Part shown: positions 1 through 7,971 of the stretch, one piece after another
Layout of the letters: each line of letters opens with the position of its first letter
Numbering within the stretch: position 1 is the stretch's first letter
Assembly: GCF_001667075.1 (NCBI RefSeq)
Contig: NZ_LZIL01000072.1
Location: 1 to 43,141 of the forward strand
From: Mycobacterium sp. 852014-52450_SCH5900713
GTDB taxonomy: Bacteria > Actinomycetota > Actinomycetes > Mycobacteriales > Mycobacteriaceae
Length of the DNA: 43,141 bases
Direction of reading: 5' to 3'
Notes under the pieces: generated by a model
What the model was told of the DNA's origin: nothing
The model's input: only the letters and a program-made list of their open reading frames with translations
The model's database searches: none
Made by a program: the position numbers and the translations under genes

Positions 1-98
1 CCCGGCGGGGGGGGGGGGGGGGGGGTAGACGCCCGCGGGGAGGTGGGGGGGGGGGGGGTGGGGGGGGGGGGGGGGGGGGTGTGGGGTGGGGGGGGGGG
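1..98. other. Interrupted poly-G low-complexity stretch at the window edge
   Basis: Almost pure runs of G broken by one short mixed segment around positions 26-43. Nothing else in the window looks like this. It is most likely a contig-end sequencing or assembly artefact rather than biology. Read on the minus strand it would extend the neighbouring membrane peptide as a proline-rich tail without a stop, which cannot be trusted. Confidence 0.7.
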
Positions 99-219
99 CC
101 GTCGGCGAATCGTTCAGATACCTGCGCAGCCGAAGCAACTGGTTGACCACCATGCCGACGCCCAGCAGCATCAGCCCCACCACTATTGCGACCACGATTG
201 CGGCGCTCACGCCCTCCAT
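99..219 (-). CDS. Small single-pass membrane protein, 3' end lost in poly-G
   Basis: Reading leftward from an ATG at 219, the peptide begins MEGVSAAIVVAIVVGLMLL and goes on to a basic stretch (RLRRY). That is one hydrophobic helix of about 20 residues followed by positive charges, typical of a small N-out or signal-anchored membrane protein. No stop codon is seen before the G-run, so the true end and length are unknown. It is divergent from the CsbD gene (51 bases between start codons). No family is recognised. The hydrophobic pattern is the only evidence for coding, and no clear ribosome binding site is visible. Confidence 0.45.
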
Positions 220-270
220 GATGGCAGGACGGGGTTTTAACCTCGCCCATTGCTGGGTAGCCACACCGGC

Positions 271-444
271 ATGAGTAACGAGGACAAGCTGAAGAACAAG
301 ATCGAAGACCTGGGCGGGCGGGCCAAAGAGGCCGTCGGCAAGGCGACCGGAGACCACGACACCAGGGACGAGGGCCGGGCCGACCAGGCGAAGTCCAGCC
401 TCAAGGACGCGGGCGAGAAGGTGAAAGACGCGTTCAAGAAGTGA
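271..444 (+). CDS. CsbD-family stress-response protein
   Basis: This 57-residue, highly charged protein (MSNEDKLKNKIEDLGGRAKEAVGKATGD...) has the CsbD pattern of a short helical protein with repeated KxxxxxGxAKExxGK-like segments. CsbD proteins are small soluble general-stress proteins of unknown biochemical role. The ATG at 271 is chosen because CsbD proteins normally start just before the charged helix; an in-frame ATG at 250 would add an atypical leader. Its stop overlaps the GTG start of the cutinase gene (GTGA), so the two are probably co-transcribed and translationally coupled. Confidence 0.85.
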   Translation: MSNEDKLKNKIEDLGGRAKEAVGKATGDHDTRDEGRADQAKSSLKDAGEKVKDAFKK

Positions 445-1148
445 GCGGGCTTTCCGCGCTGCGCCGGCTGCCAGCGCTCGTTGGACTGGCGGCGCTGGTA
501 GCCGGCGCCCTGGTGTCCAGCGCGCCCAGCCCATCGGCGTCCGCGGAACCGTGTCCCGATGTCGAGGTGGTGTTCGCCCGCGGGTCGGGCGAGCCGCCCG
601 GCATCGGCGGCATCGGCGGGTCGTTCGTGGACGCGCTGCGCTCGCAGATCGGCTCGCGGTCGCTCGGGGTGTATGCAGTGAATTACCCCGCCAGCACGGA
701 CTTTTCGGCTCCCGACTTCCCGCAGACGGTGGTCGACGGCATCCGTGACGCCAGTTCGCACGTCGAAGCCACCGCCAAGAACTGCCCCAACACCCGCGAG
801 GTGCTCGGCGGGTACTCGCAGGGCGCCGCCCTGGCCGGGTATGTCACCTCGGCGGCCGTGCCGCCGGGGGTGCCCGCGTCGGCCGTGCCCCCGCCCATGC
901 CGACCGATGTCGCCAACCATGTCGCCGCGGTCACCCTATTCGGAACGCCGTCGGGCGACTTCCTGCAGAAGTACCACGCTCCGCCGCTGGCCATCGGCCC
1001 CCTGTATCAGCCGAAGACCATCCAGCTGTGCGCCCAGGGCGACCCGGTGTGCGGCAGCGGCAACGGCGACGACTTCGCCGCGCACACTTCCTACGGGATG
1101 AACGGCATGACTTGCCAGGCCGCCAACTTCGCCTCCAGTCACCTGTAG
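441..1148 (+). CDS. cut5: Secreted cutinase-family serine esterase (intact cut5-like)
   Basis: A 235-residue protein with an N-terminal signal peptide (about residues 1-36, ending ASA-EP) and a cutinase fold. The nucleophile motif GYSQG places Ser126. Asp201 (CAQGDPVC) and His215 (FAAHTSYG) complete the triad, and flanking cysteines (38, 115, 197, 204) are placed as in cutinases. Mycobacterial cutinase-like proteins hydrolyse lipid esters outside the cell. The GTG start at 441 overlaps the CsbD stop. The downstream epimerase and dehydrogenase match Rv3725 and Rv3726, so this is probably the Rv3724 (cut5) locus. In M. tuberculosis that locus is annotated as two pieces, Rv3724A and Rv3724B, whereas here the reading frame is unbroken. 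Confidence 0.9.
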   Translation: MSGLSALRRLPALVGLAALVAGALVSSAPSPSASAEPCPDVEVVFARGSGEPPGIGGIGGSFVDALRSQIGSRSLGVYAVNYPASTDFSAPDFPQTVVDGIRDASSHVEATAKNCPNTREVLGGYSQGAALAGYVTSAAVPPGVPASAVPPPMPTDVANHVAAVTLFGTPSGDFLQKYHAPPLAIGPLYQPKTIQLCAQGDPVCGSGNGDDFAAHTSYGMNGMTCQAANFASSHL

Positions 1149-1175
1149 CCCGGAAGGCCCTGCAAAGATCGCAGC

Positions 1176-2159
1176 ATGCGCGTTCTGATCACAGGCGGTA
1201 CGGGATTCGTCGGCGGCTGGACGGCTAAAGCCATCGCGGACGCGGGGCACTCGATCCGATTTCTGGTGCGCAACCCCGGCAAGCTGGAGACTACGGTGGC
1301 CAAGCTGGGCGTCGACGTGTCCGACTTCGCCGTCGCCGACATCACCGATCGGATAGCGGTGCGCAAGGCGCTGGACGGTTGTGAAGCCGTCGTGCACAGC
1401 GCCGCCCTGGTCGCCACCGACCCGCGCCAGACGACGGAAATGCTCACCACCAACATGCAGGGCGCCCAGAACGTCCTCGGCCAGTCGGTCGAGCTGGGCC
1501 TGGACCCGATCGTCCACGTGTCCAGTTTCAGCGCGCTCTTTCACGCCGGCCTCGAAGAGCTGTCGGCGGACCTGCCGGTCGTCGGCGGGGCGGACGGCTA
1601 CGGGACTTCCAAGGCGCAGGTCGAGATCTATGCCCGCGGTCTGCAGGATGCCGGCGCGCCGGTGGACATCACCTACCCGGGCATGGTCATCGGTCCGCCG
1701 GTGGGTGACCAGTTCGGCGAGGCCGGCGAAGGCGTCAAGGCCGCCCTGCAGATGCATGTGATCCCGGGGCGGAGCGGGGCCTGGTTGATCGTCGATGTGC
1801 GCGATTTGGCCGCGTTGCATGCGGCCCTGCTGGAGCCCGGCCGCGGGCCGCGCCGGTACATGGCTGGCGGCCACCGCGTTCCGGCGGCGGAGTTGGCAAA
1901 GATGCTCGGCGAGGTGTCCGGGTCTGCGATGGTCTCGGTTCCGATTCCCGACACCGCGCTGCGCGTCGCTGGGGCGGTAATGGATCGCGCCAGCCGGTTC
2001 GTACCCTTCGATACGCCCTTCACATGGGCCGGGATGCAATACTACACGCAGATGCCGGCGTCCGATGATTCCCCCAGCGAGCGCGAACTCGGCATCACCT
2101 ACCGCGATCCGCAAGAGACTCTGGCTGACACGTTCGAAGCCCTTCGCGCCGTGAGCTGA
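1176..2159 (+). CDS. NAD-dependent epimerase/dehydratase (extended SDR, Rv3725-like)
   Basis: A 327-residue extended short-chain dehydrogenase. The Rossmann nucleotide motif GGTGFVGG lies at residues 7-14 and the catalytic pair is Tyr142/Lys146 (YGTSK), with Ser116/117 in VHVSSFSA upstream. The C-terminal half is the substrate-binding part of the epimerase family. The exact substrate cannot be read from the sequence; related mycobacterial proteins act on sugar-nucleotide, steroid or flavonoid-like ketones. It starts 27 bases after the cutinase stop on the same strand. By position it is the likely counterpart of Rv3725. Confidence 0.85.
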   Translation: MRVLITGGTGFVGGWTAKAIADAGHSIRFLVRNPGKLETTVAKLGVDVSDFAVADITDRIAVRKALDGCEAVVHSAALVATDPRQTTEMLTTNMQGAQNVLGQSVELGLDPIVHVSSFSALFHAGLEELSADLPVVGGADGYGTSKAQVEIYARGLQDAGAPVDITYPGMVIGPPVGDQFGEAGEGVKAALQMHVIPGRSGAWLIVDVRDLAALHAALLEPGRGPRRYMAGGHRVPAAELAKMLGEVSGSAMVSVPIPDTALRVAGAVMDRASRFVPFDTPFTWAGMQYYTQMPASDDSPSERELGITYRDPQETLADTFEALRAVS

Positions 2160-2309
2160 GCGGGGCGCGGCGCTCAGCTGAAGGACTAACGACTGCCGTA
2201 AACGGGGTCCTAATGCCCTCGCCGGCCGTGGTCGGCGGAGAGACCATCGCCGTATCGATTCGAGTCATGCGCGCCCGGGCAGGGTCGGACTGCGGATTGG
2301 AGGTACGGC

Positions 2310-3713
2310 ATGACCAAACCCATTCCACCCCTGGATCTTTCATGGCTGTTGATCGAGTCGCCAGCCGGTACTACGCACGTCGGCGCCATGCTGTTGTTCA
2401 AGAAGCCGGCCGGCCGCGCGCCGATAGTGCGCGAGATCGTGAAGGCGTATCGAGCGTACGCGCCGGCACCGCCCTTCAACTACGTTCCGGAGTTGCTCGG
2501 TCGGGGTGCGCCCCATTTCCGAGAGGTGACGCAGTGGGACCCCAACTACCACGTCGGACACCTGGCCCTGCCCGCACGCTCCTCCTACGACGATCTGCTG
2601 CGGCTCGTCGCGGATCTGCACGAGCCACAACTCGACCGTAACCGGCCGCTATTTCGGTGCTGGGTGATCGATGGAGTGCCGGACGGTATGTTCGCGATCT
2701 ACACGAAGACCCATCACTCGATCATCGACGGCGAATCCGGCCTCAAGCTGCTTTACGCCGGGCTGAGCACGACCGGGGAGCGCACCGTCCCGACGCCCGC
2801 CTTCGCGCTGGGCGCGCCGGAACCCACACCACACCCTCCGACACCCCTCACGTCGCGGATCGCCGATTCGATTCGCGCTACCCTCACGCAGGTCGAGGCG
2901 CTCAGCCAGATTTCGGTCGGCGCGCTGCGCAAGCTCTTCGCGACTATGGTCCGATCACATCTGGAGGGCAGTCTGCCGTTCGGGGCGCAACACGCCCCGA
3001 CCAACGCCCCGCTGCAGATTGGGCGAAGCTTCGCGACGCTTTCCTTGCCGCTCGAAGAGATGCATGAGGTCGGGCGGCGCCTCGGGGCGACCCTGAATGA
3101 CGTGGCTGTCACGGTCATCGATGCCGGACTGCACGCCTACCTACGCGAGACGGGCCAAGCCTTCGCGCACCCTTTCATTGCGATGTGTCCGGTGTCGTTG
3201 CGCGGCGGCCGGGACACGACGATCGGAACGCGAGTATCGGCCGTGTTTCCGCGACTCGGAGAGCCCGGAGCGAGCATGCCGGAACGGATCCACCAAGTGG
3301 TGGACTCGGTCGCCGCGTGCAAAAAGGAGCTCAGCCGCATGTCCAGCGAGGCGGCACTCACCTATGCGGCCGGGCTCGTGGCGCTCGCCGGCCTGGGTTC
3401 ATCCACGCACCTGGACCGGGTCGCGCACCCGGCGTGCAACCTCGTAATTTCCAACGTGGCGGGCGCAGCGGAGATCAAATACCTCAACGGTGCGCGCCTC
3501 CTCGGCATCTACCCGGTTTCCGCCCTCGCGGCCTCGATCGGACTCAACGCCACCTTCGCGTCCTACCACGACAGCATGGACTTCGGTTTCATCGCCAACG
3601 CCGCGGCGCTCGGTGACCTACCGCGCCTCGCCCGGTGCACCCGACGGGCCTACGGAGAGCTGAAAGAGGCGGCGGGACTGCAACCGGAGGGTTCCAAGTC
3701 GGCCACCGTGTAG
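2310..3713 (+). CDS. WS/DGAT-family acyltransferase
   Basis: A 467-residue wax ester synthase/diacylglycerol acyltransferase-type protein. The catalytic HHxxxDG motif is HHSIIDG at residues 135-141. The N-terminal PLDLSWLLIE segment and the C-terminal NLVISNVAG region match the two halves of the family. These enzymes transfer acyl-CoA to diacylglycerol or long-chain alcohols to make storage lipid. A GGAGG ribosome binding site sits just upstream of the ATG at 2310. The next gene, the alcohol dehydrogenase, follows after 12 bases with its own strong Shine-Dalgarno sequence, so an operon is likely. It appears inserted between Rv3725-like and Rv3726-like genes. Alternatives within the family cannot be separated, and activity is inferred. 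Confidence 0.88.
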   Translation: MTKPIPPLDLSWLLIESPAGTTHVGAMLLFKKPAGRAPIVREIVKAYRAYAPAPPFNYVPELLGRGAPHFREVTQWDPNYHVGHLALPARSSYDDLLRLVADLHEPQLDRNRPLFRCWVIDGVPDGMFAIYTKTHHSIIDGESGLKLLYAGLSTTGERTVPTPAFALGAPEPTPHPPTPLTSRIADSIRATLTQVEALSQISVGALRKLFATMVRSHLEGSLPFGAQHAPTNAPLQIGRSFATLSLPLEEMHEVGRRLGATLNDVAVTVIDAGLHAYLRETGQAFAHPFIAMCPVSLRGGRDTTIGTRVSAVFPRLGEPGASMPERIHQVVDSVAACKKELSRMSSEAALTYAAGLVALAGLGSSTHLDRVAHPACNLVISNVAGAAEIKYLNGARLLGIYPVSALAASIGLNATFASYHDSMDFGFIANAAALGDLPRLARCTRRAYGELKEAAGLQPEGSKSATV

Positions 3714-3725
3714 GAGGATCGACGG

Positions 3726-4889
3726 ATGAAGAGCGTCACGTGCACCAACGCAAAACTCGAAGTGGTGGACCTGCCCGCACCGACACCGGGCAAAGGCCAG
3801 TTGCTGATCGACGTCCTCCGATGTGGCATCTGCGGATCGGACCTGCACGCGCGCCGGCACTGCGACGAACTCGCCGACGTGATGGCCGAGTCGGGATATG
3901 ACGCGTTCATGCGATCGGATCAGCAGGTGGTGTTCGGTCATGAATTCTGCGGCGAGGTAATCGATTACGGTCCCGGCACCCGCAAGGCCCCGCGGCCCGG
4001 CACCCCGGTCGTCGCCCTGCCGCTGCTGCGGCGCGGCAAGGAGGTGCACGGGATCGGGTTGTCGACCATGGCGCCGGGCGCCTACGCCGAGCAGCTTCTG
4101 GTCGAGCAGTCGCTGACGTTCGCCGTTCCGAACGGACTGTCCCCCGACGTCGCCGCGTTGACCGAGCCGATGGCCGTCGGGTGGCACGCCGTTCGGCGCG
4201 GCGAGGTGGGCAAGGGGGACGTCGCCATCGTCATCGGCTGCGGGCCAATCGGTCTCGCGATTATTTGCATGCTCAAGGCGCATGGGGTGCGCACCGTCGT
4301 CGCGAGCGACTTCTGGGCGGGCCGCGGGGCGCGCGCGACGGCCTGCGGTGCCGATATCGTCGTCGACCCCGCACAGGACTCGCCCTACGAGACCGAGGCC
4401 GGCCGTAAGCATCTGCAAGGCATCCTCGAGGCGTTCGACCTCGCGGTCGGCACGATCGAGAAGCTACAAAGGCTGCGGCTGCCGTGGTGGCACGTGTGGC
4501 GCGCCGCGGAAGCGGCCGGCGCGGCCACCCCCAAGCATCCCGTCATCTTCGAATGCGTCGGCGTCCCGGGCATCATCGACGACATCATCTCCAGCGCGCC
4601 GCTGTTCTCGCGCGTCGTCGTCGTCGGAGTCTGCATGGGTGCCGACCGCATTCGGCCGGCCATGGCGATCAACAAAGAAATCGACCTGCGGTTCGTGCTC
4701 GGCTACACGCCACTGGAGTTCCGCGACACCCTGCATATGCTCGCCGACGGCAAGGTCGACGTCGCACCGCTGATCACCGGGACGGTCGGGTTGTCCGGCG
4801 TTGACGCCGCTTTCGAGGCACTCGGTCACCCCGAGGCGCACGCGAAGATCCTGATCGACCCGAAGAGCGACGCTAAGCGGCCGGCGTGA
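3726..4889 (+). CDS. Zinc-dependent alcohol dehydrogenase (MDR family, Rv3726-like)
   Basis: A 387-residue medium-chain dehydrogenase. Catalytic-zinc ligands are suggested by CGICGSDLH (Cys36, with Asp39/His41 nearby) and GHE (His72-Glu73). The NAD(P)-binding glycine motif GCGPIG is at 171-176. The four-cysteine structural zinc lobe common in this family is not visible, as in several threonine/sorbitol-type relatives. The substrate is unknown; a lipid alcohol is plausible given the preceding acyltransferase. A strong Shine-Dalgarno (AGGAGG) precedes the ATG. The 3' end overlaps the convergent PPOX-type gene by 17 bases. Position suggests the Rv3726 counterpart. Confidence 0.88.
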   Translation: MKSVTCTNAKLEVVDLPAPTPGKGQLLIDVLRCGICGSDLHARRHCDELADVMAESGYDAFMRSDQQVVFGHEFCGEVIDYGPGTRKAPRPGTPVVALPLLRRGKEVHGIGLSTMAPGAYAEQLLVEQSLTFAVPNGLSPDVAALTEPMAVGWHAVRRGEVGKGDVAIVIGCGPIGLAIICMLKAHGVRTVVASDFWAGRGARATACGADIVVDPAQDSPYETEAGRKHLQGILEAFDLAVGTIEKLQRLRLPWWHVWRAAEAAGAATPKHPVIFECVGVPGIIDDIISSAPLFSRVVVVGVCMGADRIRPAMAINKEIDLRFVLGYTPLEFRDTLHMLADGKVDVAPLITGTVGLSGVDAAFEALGHPEAHAKILIDPKSDAKRPA

Positions 4890-5259
4890 TCTCTAGCCCC
4901 ACGTGCACCTTGTCGACGCCGCCGCGCACGATCGAGTGCGCATAAAACCACCACGCGTGGTACCAGTATCGCTTGAGCACGGCGTTGTACACCCGCCGCG
5001 TCTCCGACTTCGGCAGGACCCGCGCGATCGCTTCGACCGGCTCGCTCTTCGGCTTGCCCAGGGATCCGCTCCTCGCGATCGTCACCCGCGGCGTGTTGTT
5101 GATCCGCCTGACCTTCCACGACCCGTCGTCGGTGATGACCAGGAGCTTCTCCCCCTCGGGCACACCCCAGATCGCCGTCGGTTTCGGGCGACCGTCCCTG
5201 GTAAAGGTGGTCAGCAGCAGGTATTTGGATGCGATGACGTCTTTGAAGCTTGGAGCCAC
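4873..5259 (-). CDS. PPOX-class (F420/FMN) oxidoreductase
   Basis: A 128-residue single-domain protein of the pyridoxamine-5'-phosphate-oxidase-like split beta-barrel family. The N-terminus (KYLLLTTFTRDGRPKPTAIW) and the following strand with Trp and Arg (SWKVRRINNTPRVTIA) are typical of actinobacterial F420-dependent PPOX proteins. These small enzymes use F420 or flavin for reductions. The start at 5259 faces the TetR gene, and the 127-base gap between them holds a palindromic operator (5356-5373). The gene could therefore belong to that regulon. F420 rather than FMN use is inferred from family membership only. Confidence 0.82.
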   Translation of the reverse strand: MAPSFKDVIASKYLLLTTFTRDGRPKPTAIWGVPEGEKLLVITDDGSWKVRRINNTPRVTIARSGSLGKPKSEPVEAIARVLPKSETRRVYNAVLKRYWYHAWWFYAHSIVRGGVDKVHVGLEITPAA

Positions 5260-5355
5260 GATTTTTCCTTCACTTTTTGAACTGTCCGGATGACAATTCC
5301 CCGGCCGCCGATTCCCTAATCATGGACTTGGCCTGCGCTCGCCCGCCGTGTTGAT

Positions 5356-5373
5356 TTTTGGCGATCGCCCAAA
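5356..5373. promoter_or_regulatory. TetR-type operator, imperfect copy
   Basis: An 18-base inverted repeat centred on CGATCG, with arms that match except for one pair. Its core GGCGATCGCC is identical to that of the perfect palindrome at 7181-7198. It lies 13 bases upstream of the TetR ATG (5387), where a bound repressor would block its own promoter, and also upstream of the divergent PPOX gene. Autoregulation by the adjacent TetR protein is the natural reading but is inferred. Confidence 0.7.
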
Positions 5374-5386
5374 TTAGGGTCCGTTG

Positions 5387-5950
5387 ATGGCCAGGGACTC
5401 CACGACGCGCGACATGTTGATCGACGCGACGGTCCGGATCATGGTCGACGAGGGTTACGCCGCGGCGACGTCGCGCCGGGTGGCGGCCGAAGCCGGCGTC
5501 AAACCCGCCCTGGTGCACTACTACTTCCCGACCATGGACGATCTCTACCTCAACGTCTTCCGGCGCGGCGCTGCCGCCTATCTGGAACGCCAACGGCGGG
5601 CGCTGGCATCCGACCGCCCCCTGCATGCCTTCTGGGACACGCTCATCGAGCCGAAGGACACCCGCCTGCTGCTGGAGTTCATGGGTCTCGCCAACCACCG
5701 CAAGGAAATCAGGGCCGAGATCGCGGCCTGGTTCCAGCGCTGGCGCGAGATGCAGACCACCGCCCTGAATTTCATCGTCCGCGAACACGGCCTGGACACA
5801 GGCGATTTCCCGCCCGCCGGCCTCGCGGTAATCATCGCCGCGGTCGGCCGCATGCTCATCCTGGAGCAGGCGCTGGGCGCCACGACCGGCCACTCGGAGG
5901 CCGTCGCGCTGGTGAGCCGGATCGTCGACCGGTTCGAAATGCCGAGTTAA
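5387..5950 (+). CDS. TetR-family transcriptional regulator
   Basis: A 187-residue protein with an N-terminal TetR helix-turn-helix (MLIDATVRIMVDEGYAAATSRRVAAEAGVKPALVHYYF pattern, roughly residues 9-46) and a helical ligand-binding C-terminal domain. The ATG at 5387 is preferred over the overlapping TTG at 5384. It is convergent with the P450 gene (6-base gap). Two copies of the same palindrome, one before this gene and one before the P450/isochorismatase pair, suggest it controls itself, the PPOX gene, the P450 and the hydrolase. The ligand is unknown and may be the P450 substrate. Confidence 0.88.
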   Translation: MARDSTTRDMLIDATVRIMVDEGYAAATSRRVAAEAGVKPALVHYYFPTMDDLYLNVFRRGAAAYLERQRRALASDRPLHAFWDTLIEPKDTRLLLEFMGLANHRKEIRAEIAAWFQRWREMQTTALNFIVREHGLDTGDFPPAGLAVIIAAVGRMLILEQALGATTGHSEAVALVSRIVDRFEMPS

Positions 5951-5956
5951 TCCGTT

Positions 5957-7159
5957 TCAGGGCAATGTGACCCGCAGCCGCTCCCAGCCACGCACGGTCG
6001 ATGTCGAGGCCAGTTGCGCCGTGTCGTAGTCGATGCCCCATTCCGGCCAGCGGTTGAGAATCTCGTCCAGCGCAACGCGACCCTCAAGGCGGGCCAGGTT
6101 GGCGCCAAGGCAGTAGTGCACACCCTTCCCGAACGTGATGTGCGAGATGTTGTCGCGGCGGACGTTGTAGGTGTCGGGATCGGTGTAGCGGCGGTGGTCG
6201 CGGTTGGCGGCGCCGAACAGCAGCAGCATGGCGCTGCCGGCGGGAACCGTCGTGCCGTAACACTCGAAATCCCTTGCCATCCAACGCGCGACGTGCGGCC
6301 CCGTCGGCTCGAATCGCAATGTCTCGTCGACGGTACGGGTCAACAGTGACCGATTGTCATAGACGACGCGCCGCTGTTCGGGATGCTCGGCGAGCACCTT
6401 GGCCAGCCAGCCGATCAGCCGGCCGGTCGTCTCATTGCCCGCCCCGGCCACCACCTGCGTGTAGTGCAGCACCTCCTTGCGCGTCAGCTTTCGGTGCACC
6501 CCGTGCTCATCGTCGAACTCGACGTTGAGCAGCGTCGTCATCAGGTCATCGGAAGGGTTCTTGGACCGCCATTCCACGTAGTCGGCGTAGATCCGGCCGT
6601 CGGCGATCGAATCGGCGTCGGCAACCTTCAGCGGTGCGCCCGGCTTGGTGCGCAGGTTGGCGTCATTGGCGTCGCGCACCGAGACTTGTTCGGATTCAGG
6701 GATTCCCAACAGCATCCCGATCACCCGCATCGGCATCATCGAGGCCAGCTCCGCGATGATGTCGAAGCCTTGCGAGCCGACGAGCGGGTCCAGGCACCGC
6801 ACGCAGTATTGCCGAATCTGGTCCTCGAGGGCGGCCATCCGGCGCGGCGTGAACACGCGCGCCATCAGGCCGCGCAGCCTGGTGTGCTCGGGCGGATCCT
6901 GGAACATCATGACGCCGCCGGGCATGTCGAATTTCGACTGGATGAGCTCCAAAATGTCACTGCGCTTGTTGGAGAACGTCTCCCAGTTGGCCAGCGCCCG
7001 CTCGACGTCGGAATGCCGGGACAGCGCCCAGAAGTCATAGCGCTCGTTGTAGTAGATCGGTGCCTCGTCGCGCAGCCGCGCGTAGGTCGGATACGGGTCG
7101 GCGTTGATGTCCACGTCGTAGGGGTCGTAGTAGACGTCCGTGTCGCTGGCGACGGTCAT
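5957..7159 (-). CDS. Cytochrome P450
   Basis: A 400-residue soluble bacterial P450. The oxygen-binding I-helix motif AGAGNETT is at residues 238-245, the K-helix ExxR at 279-282 (ETLR), and the haem loop FGKGVHYCLG places the axial ligand Cys350. Such enzymes insert oxygen into a substrate using a ferredoxin partner; none is encoded nearby. The ATG at 7159 has a good Shine-Dalgarno (GGAGG) about 10 bases upstream. The perfect palindrome at 7181-7198 lies just beyond it, so the gene is likely under the neighbouring TetR. The subfamily is not identified. Confidence 0.92.
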   Translation of the reverse strand: MTVASDTDVYYDPYDVDINADPYPTYARLRDEAPIYYNERYDFWALSRHSDVERALANWETFSNKRSDILELIQSKFDMPGGVMMFQDPPEHTRLRGLMARVFTPRRMAALEDQIRQYCVRCLDPLVGSQGFDIIAELASMMPMRVIGMLLGIPESEQVSVRDANDANLRTKPGAPLKVADADSIADGRIYADYVEWRSKNPSDDLMTTLLNVEFDDEHGVHRKLTRKEVLHYTQVVAGAGNETTGRLIGWLAKVLAEHPEQRRVVYDNRSLLTRTVDETLRFEPTGPHVARWMARDFECYGTTVPAGSAMLLLFGAANRDHRRYTDPDTYNVRRDNISHITFGKGVHYCLGANLARLEGRVALDEILNRWPEWGIDYDTAQLASTSTVRGWERLRVTLP

Positions 7160-7180
7160 CGATGCTTCACCTCCACACCG

Positions 7181-7198
7181 TTTGGGCGATCGCCCAAA
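7181..7198. promoter_or_regulatory. TetR-type operator, perfect palindrome
   Basis: A perfect 18-base palindrome (TTTGGGCG-AT-CGCCCAAA) in the gap between the divergent P450 (start 7159) and isochorismatase-like gene (start 7269). It shares its 10-base core and the flanking A/T triplets with the copy before the TetR gene at 5356-5373. Occurrence at two places in 2 kb, each directly upstream of a gene, is strong evidence for a specific operator. The bound protein is inferred to be the local TetR. Confidence 0.8.
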
Positions 7199-7268
7199 TT
7201 TGCGGCGAACCCATGTCTAGCAGCAGGTAGACCGGGCAGTCAAGACGCCGGAGAGGGATGATGTCCGC

Positions 7269-7898
7269 GTGACATTTGGCCAGGACACCACCGGGCTGGT
7301 GGTGATCGATCCGTACAACGACTTCATCTCCCCCGGCGGCAAGGTGTGGGACCGCCTGAAGAACGTCATCGAGAGCAACGACTGCGTCACGCACATGAGG
7401 CAGGTGCTCGACGCCGCGCGGACCGCGAACATCCGCGTGTTCTACGCGCTGCATCGCCGATACCGCCCCGGCGACTACGAGACGTGGAAATACATCGCCC
7501 CCGTCCAGAAGGCGGCGTGGTCGCGCAGGACCTTCGAGTTCGGCACCTGGGGTGGTGAGCTTCGCGACGGGTTCGAACCGCAACCCGGCGATATCGTCGC
7601 CCATGAGCATTGGTGTTCAAGTGGTTTCGCCAATACCGATTTGGACCTGCAGCTCAAACGGCACGGCATTCATCGGCTCATCGTCATGGGGCTGATCGCC
7701 CACACCTGCCTCGAGGCCACGGTGCGGTACGGCGCGGAGCTTGGTTACGAGGTCACCGTGGTGCGCGACGCAACCGCGGACTATTCGGACGTCGAGATGC
7801 GCGCCGCGCTCGAGGTGAACATCCCGAACTACGCGACCGCGATCCTGCCGGCGAGCGAGGTGATCGCCTCGATCACGGCCAGTGTTCCGGATCTGTGA
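7269..7898 (+). CDS. Isochorismatase-like cysteine hydrolase
   Basis: A 209-residue protein of the isochorismatase/nicotinamidase fold. Asp14 (VVIDPYND) and Cys147 (GLIAHTCLEA) match the catalytic Asp and Cys. The usual catalytic Lys region reads AHEHWCSSGF, where His114 seems to stand in for Lys. Family members hydrolyse amides or vinyl ethers, and the substrate here is unknown. Translation starts at GTG 7269 after a GGAGAGGG-type site; the nearby ATG codons at 7258-7263 are out of frame. Divergent from the P450 across a shared operator, it probably acts in the same pathway. Confidence 0.85.
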   Translation: MTFGQDTTGLVVIDPYNDFISPGGKVWDRLKNVIESNDCVTHMRQVLDAARTANIRVFYALHRRYRPGDYETWKYIAPVQKAAWSRRTFEFGTWGGELRDGFEPQPGDIVAHEHWCSSGFANTDLDLQLKRHGIHRLIVMGLIAHTCLEATVRYGAELGYEVTVVRDATADYSDVEMRAALEVNIPNYATAILPASEVIASITASVPDL

Positions 7899-7971
7899 AG
7901 ATTTACCGCCCGGGTGTGAAGGCTTCGTTAAGAAGGCGGCACGCCCGCGGCCGGACCGGCACCGTGGATGT

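Noticed and set aside
936..2114. Long minus-strand open frame opposite the cutinase and epimerase genes
   Set aside because: Antisense to two well-supported genes. Its residues are Arg/Gly/Ala-rich with no domain, as expected from high-GC shadow frames.
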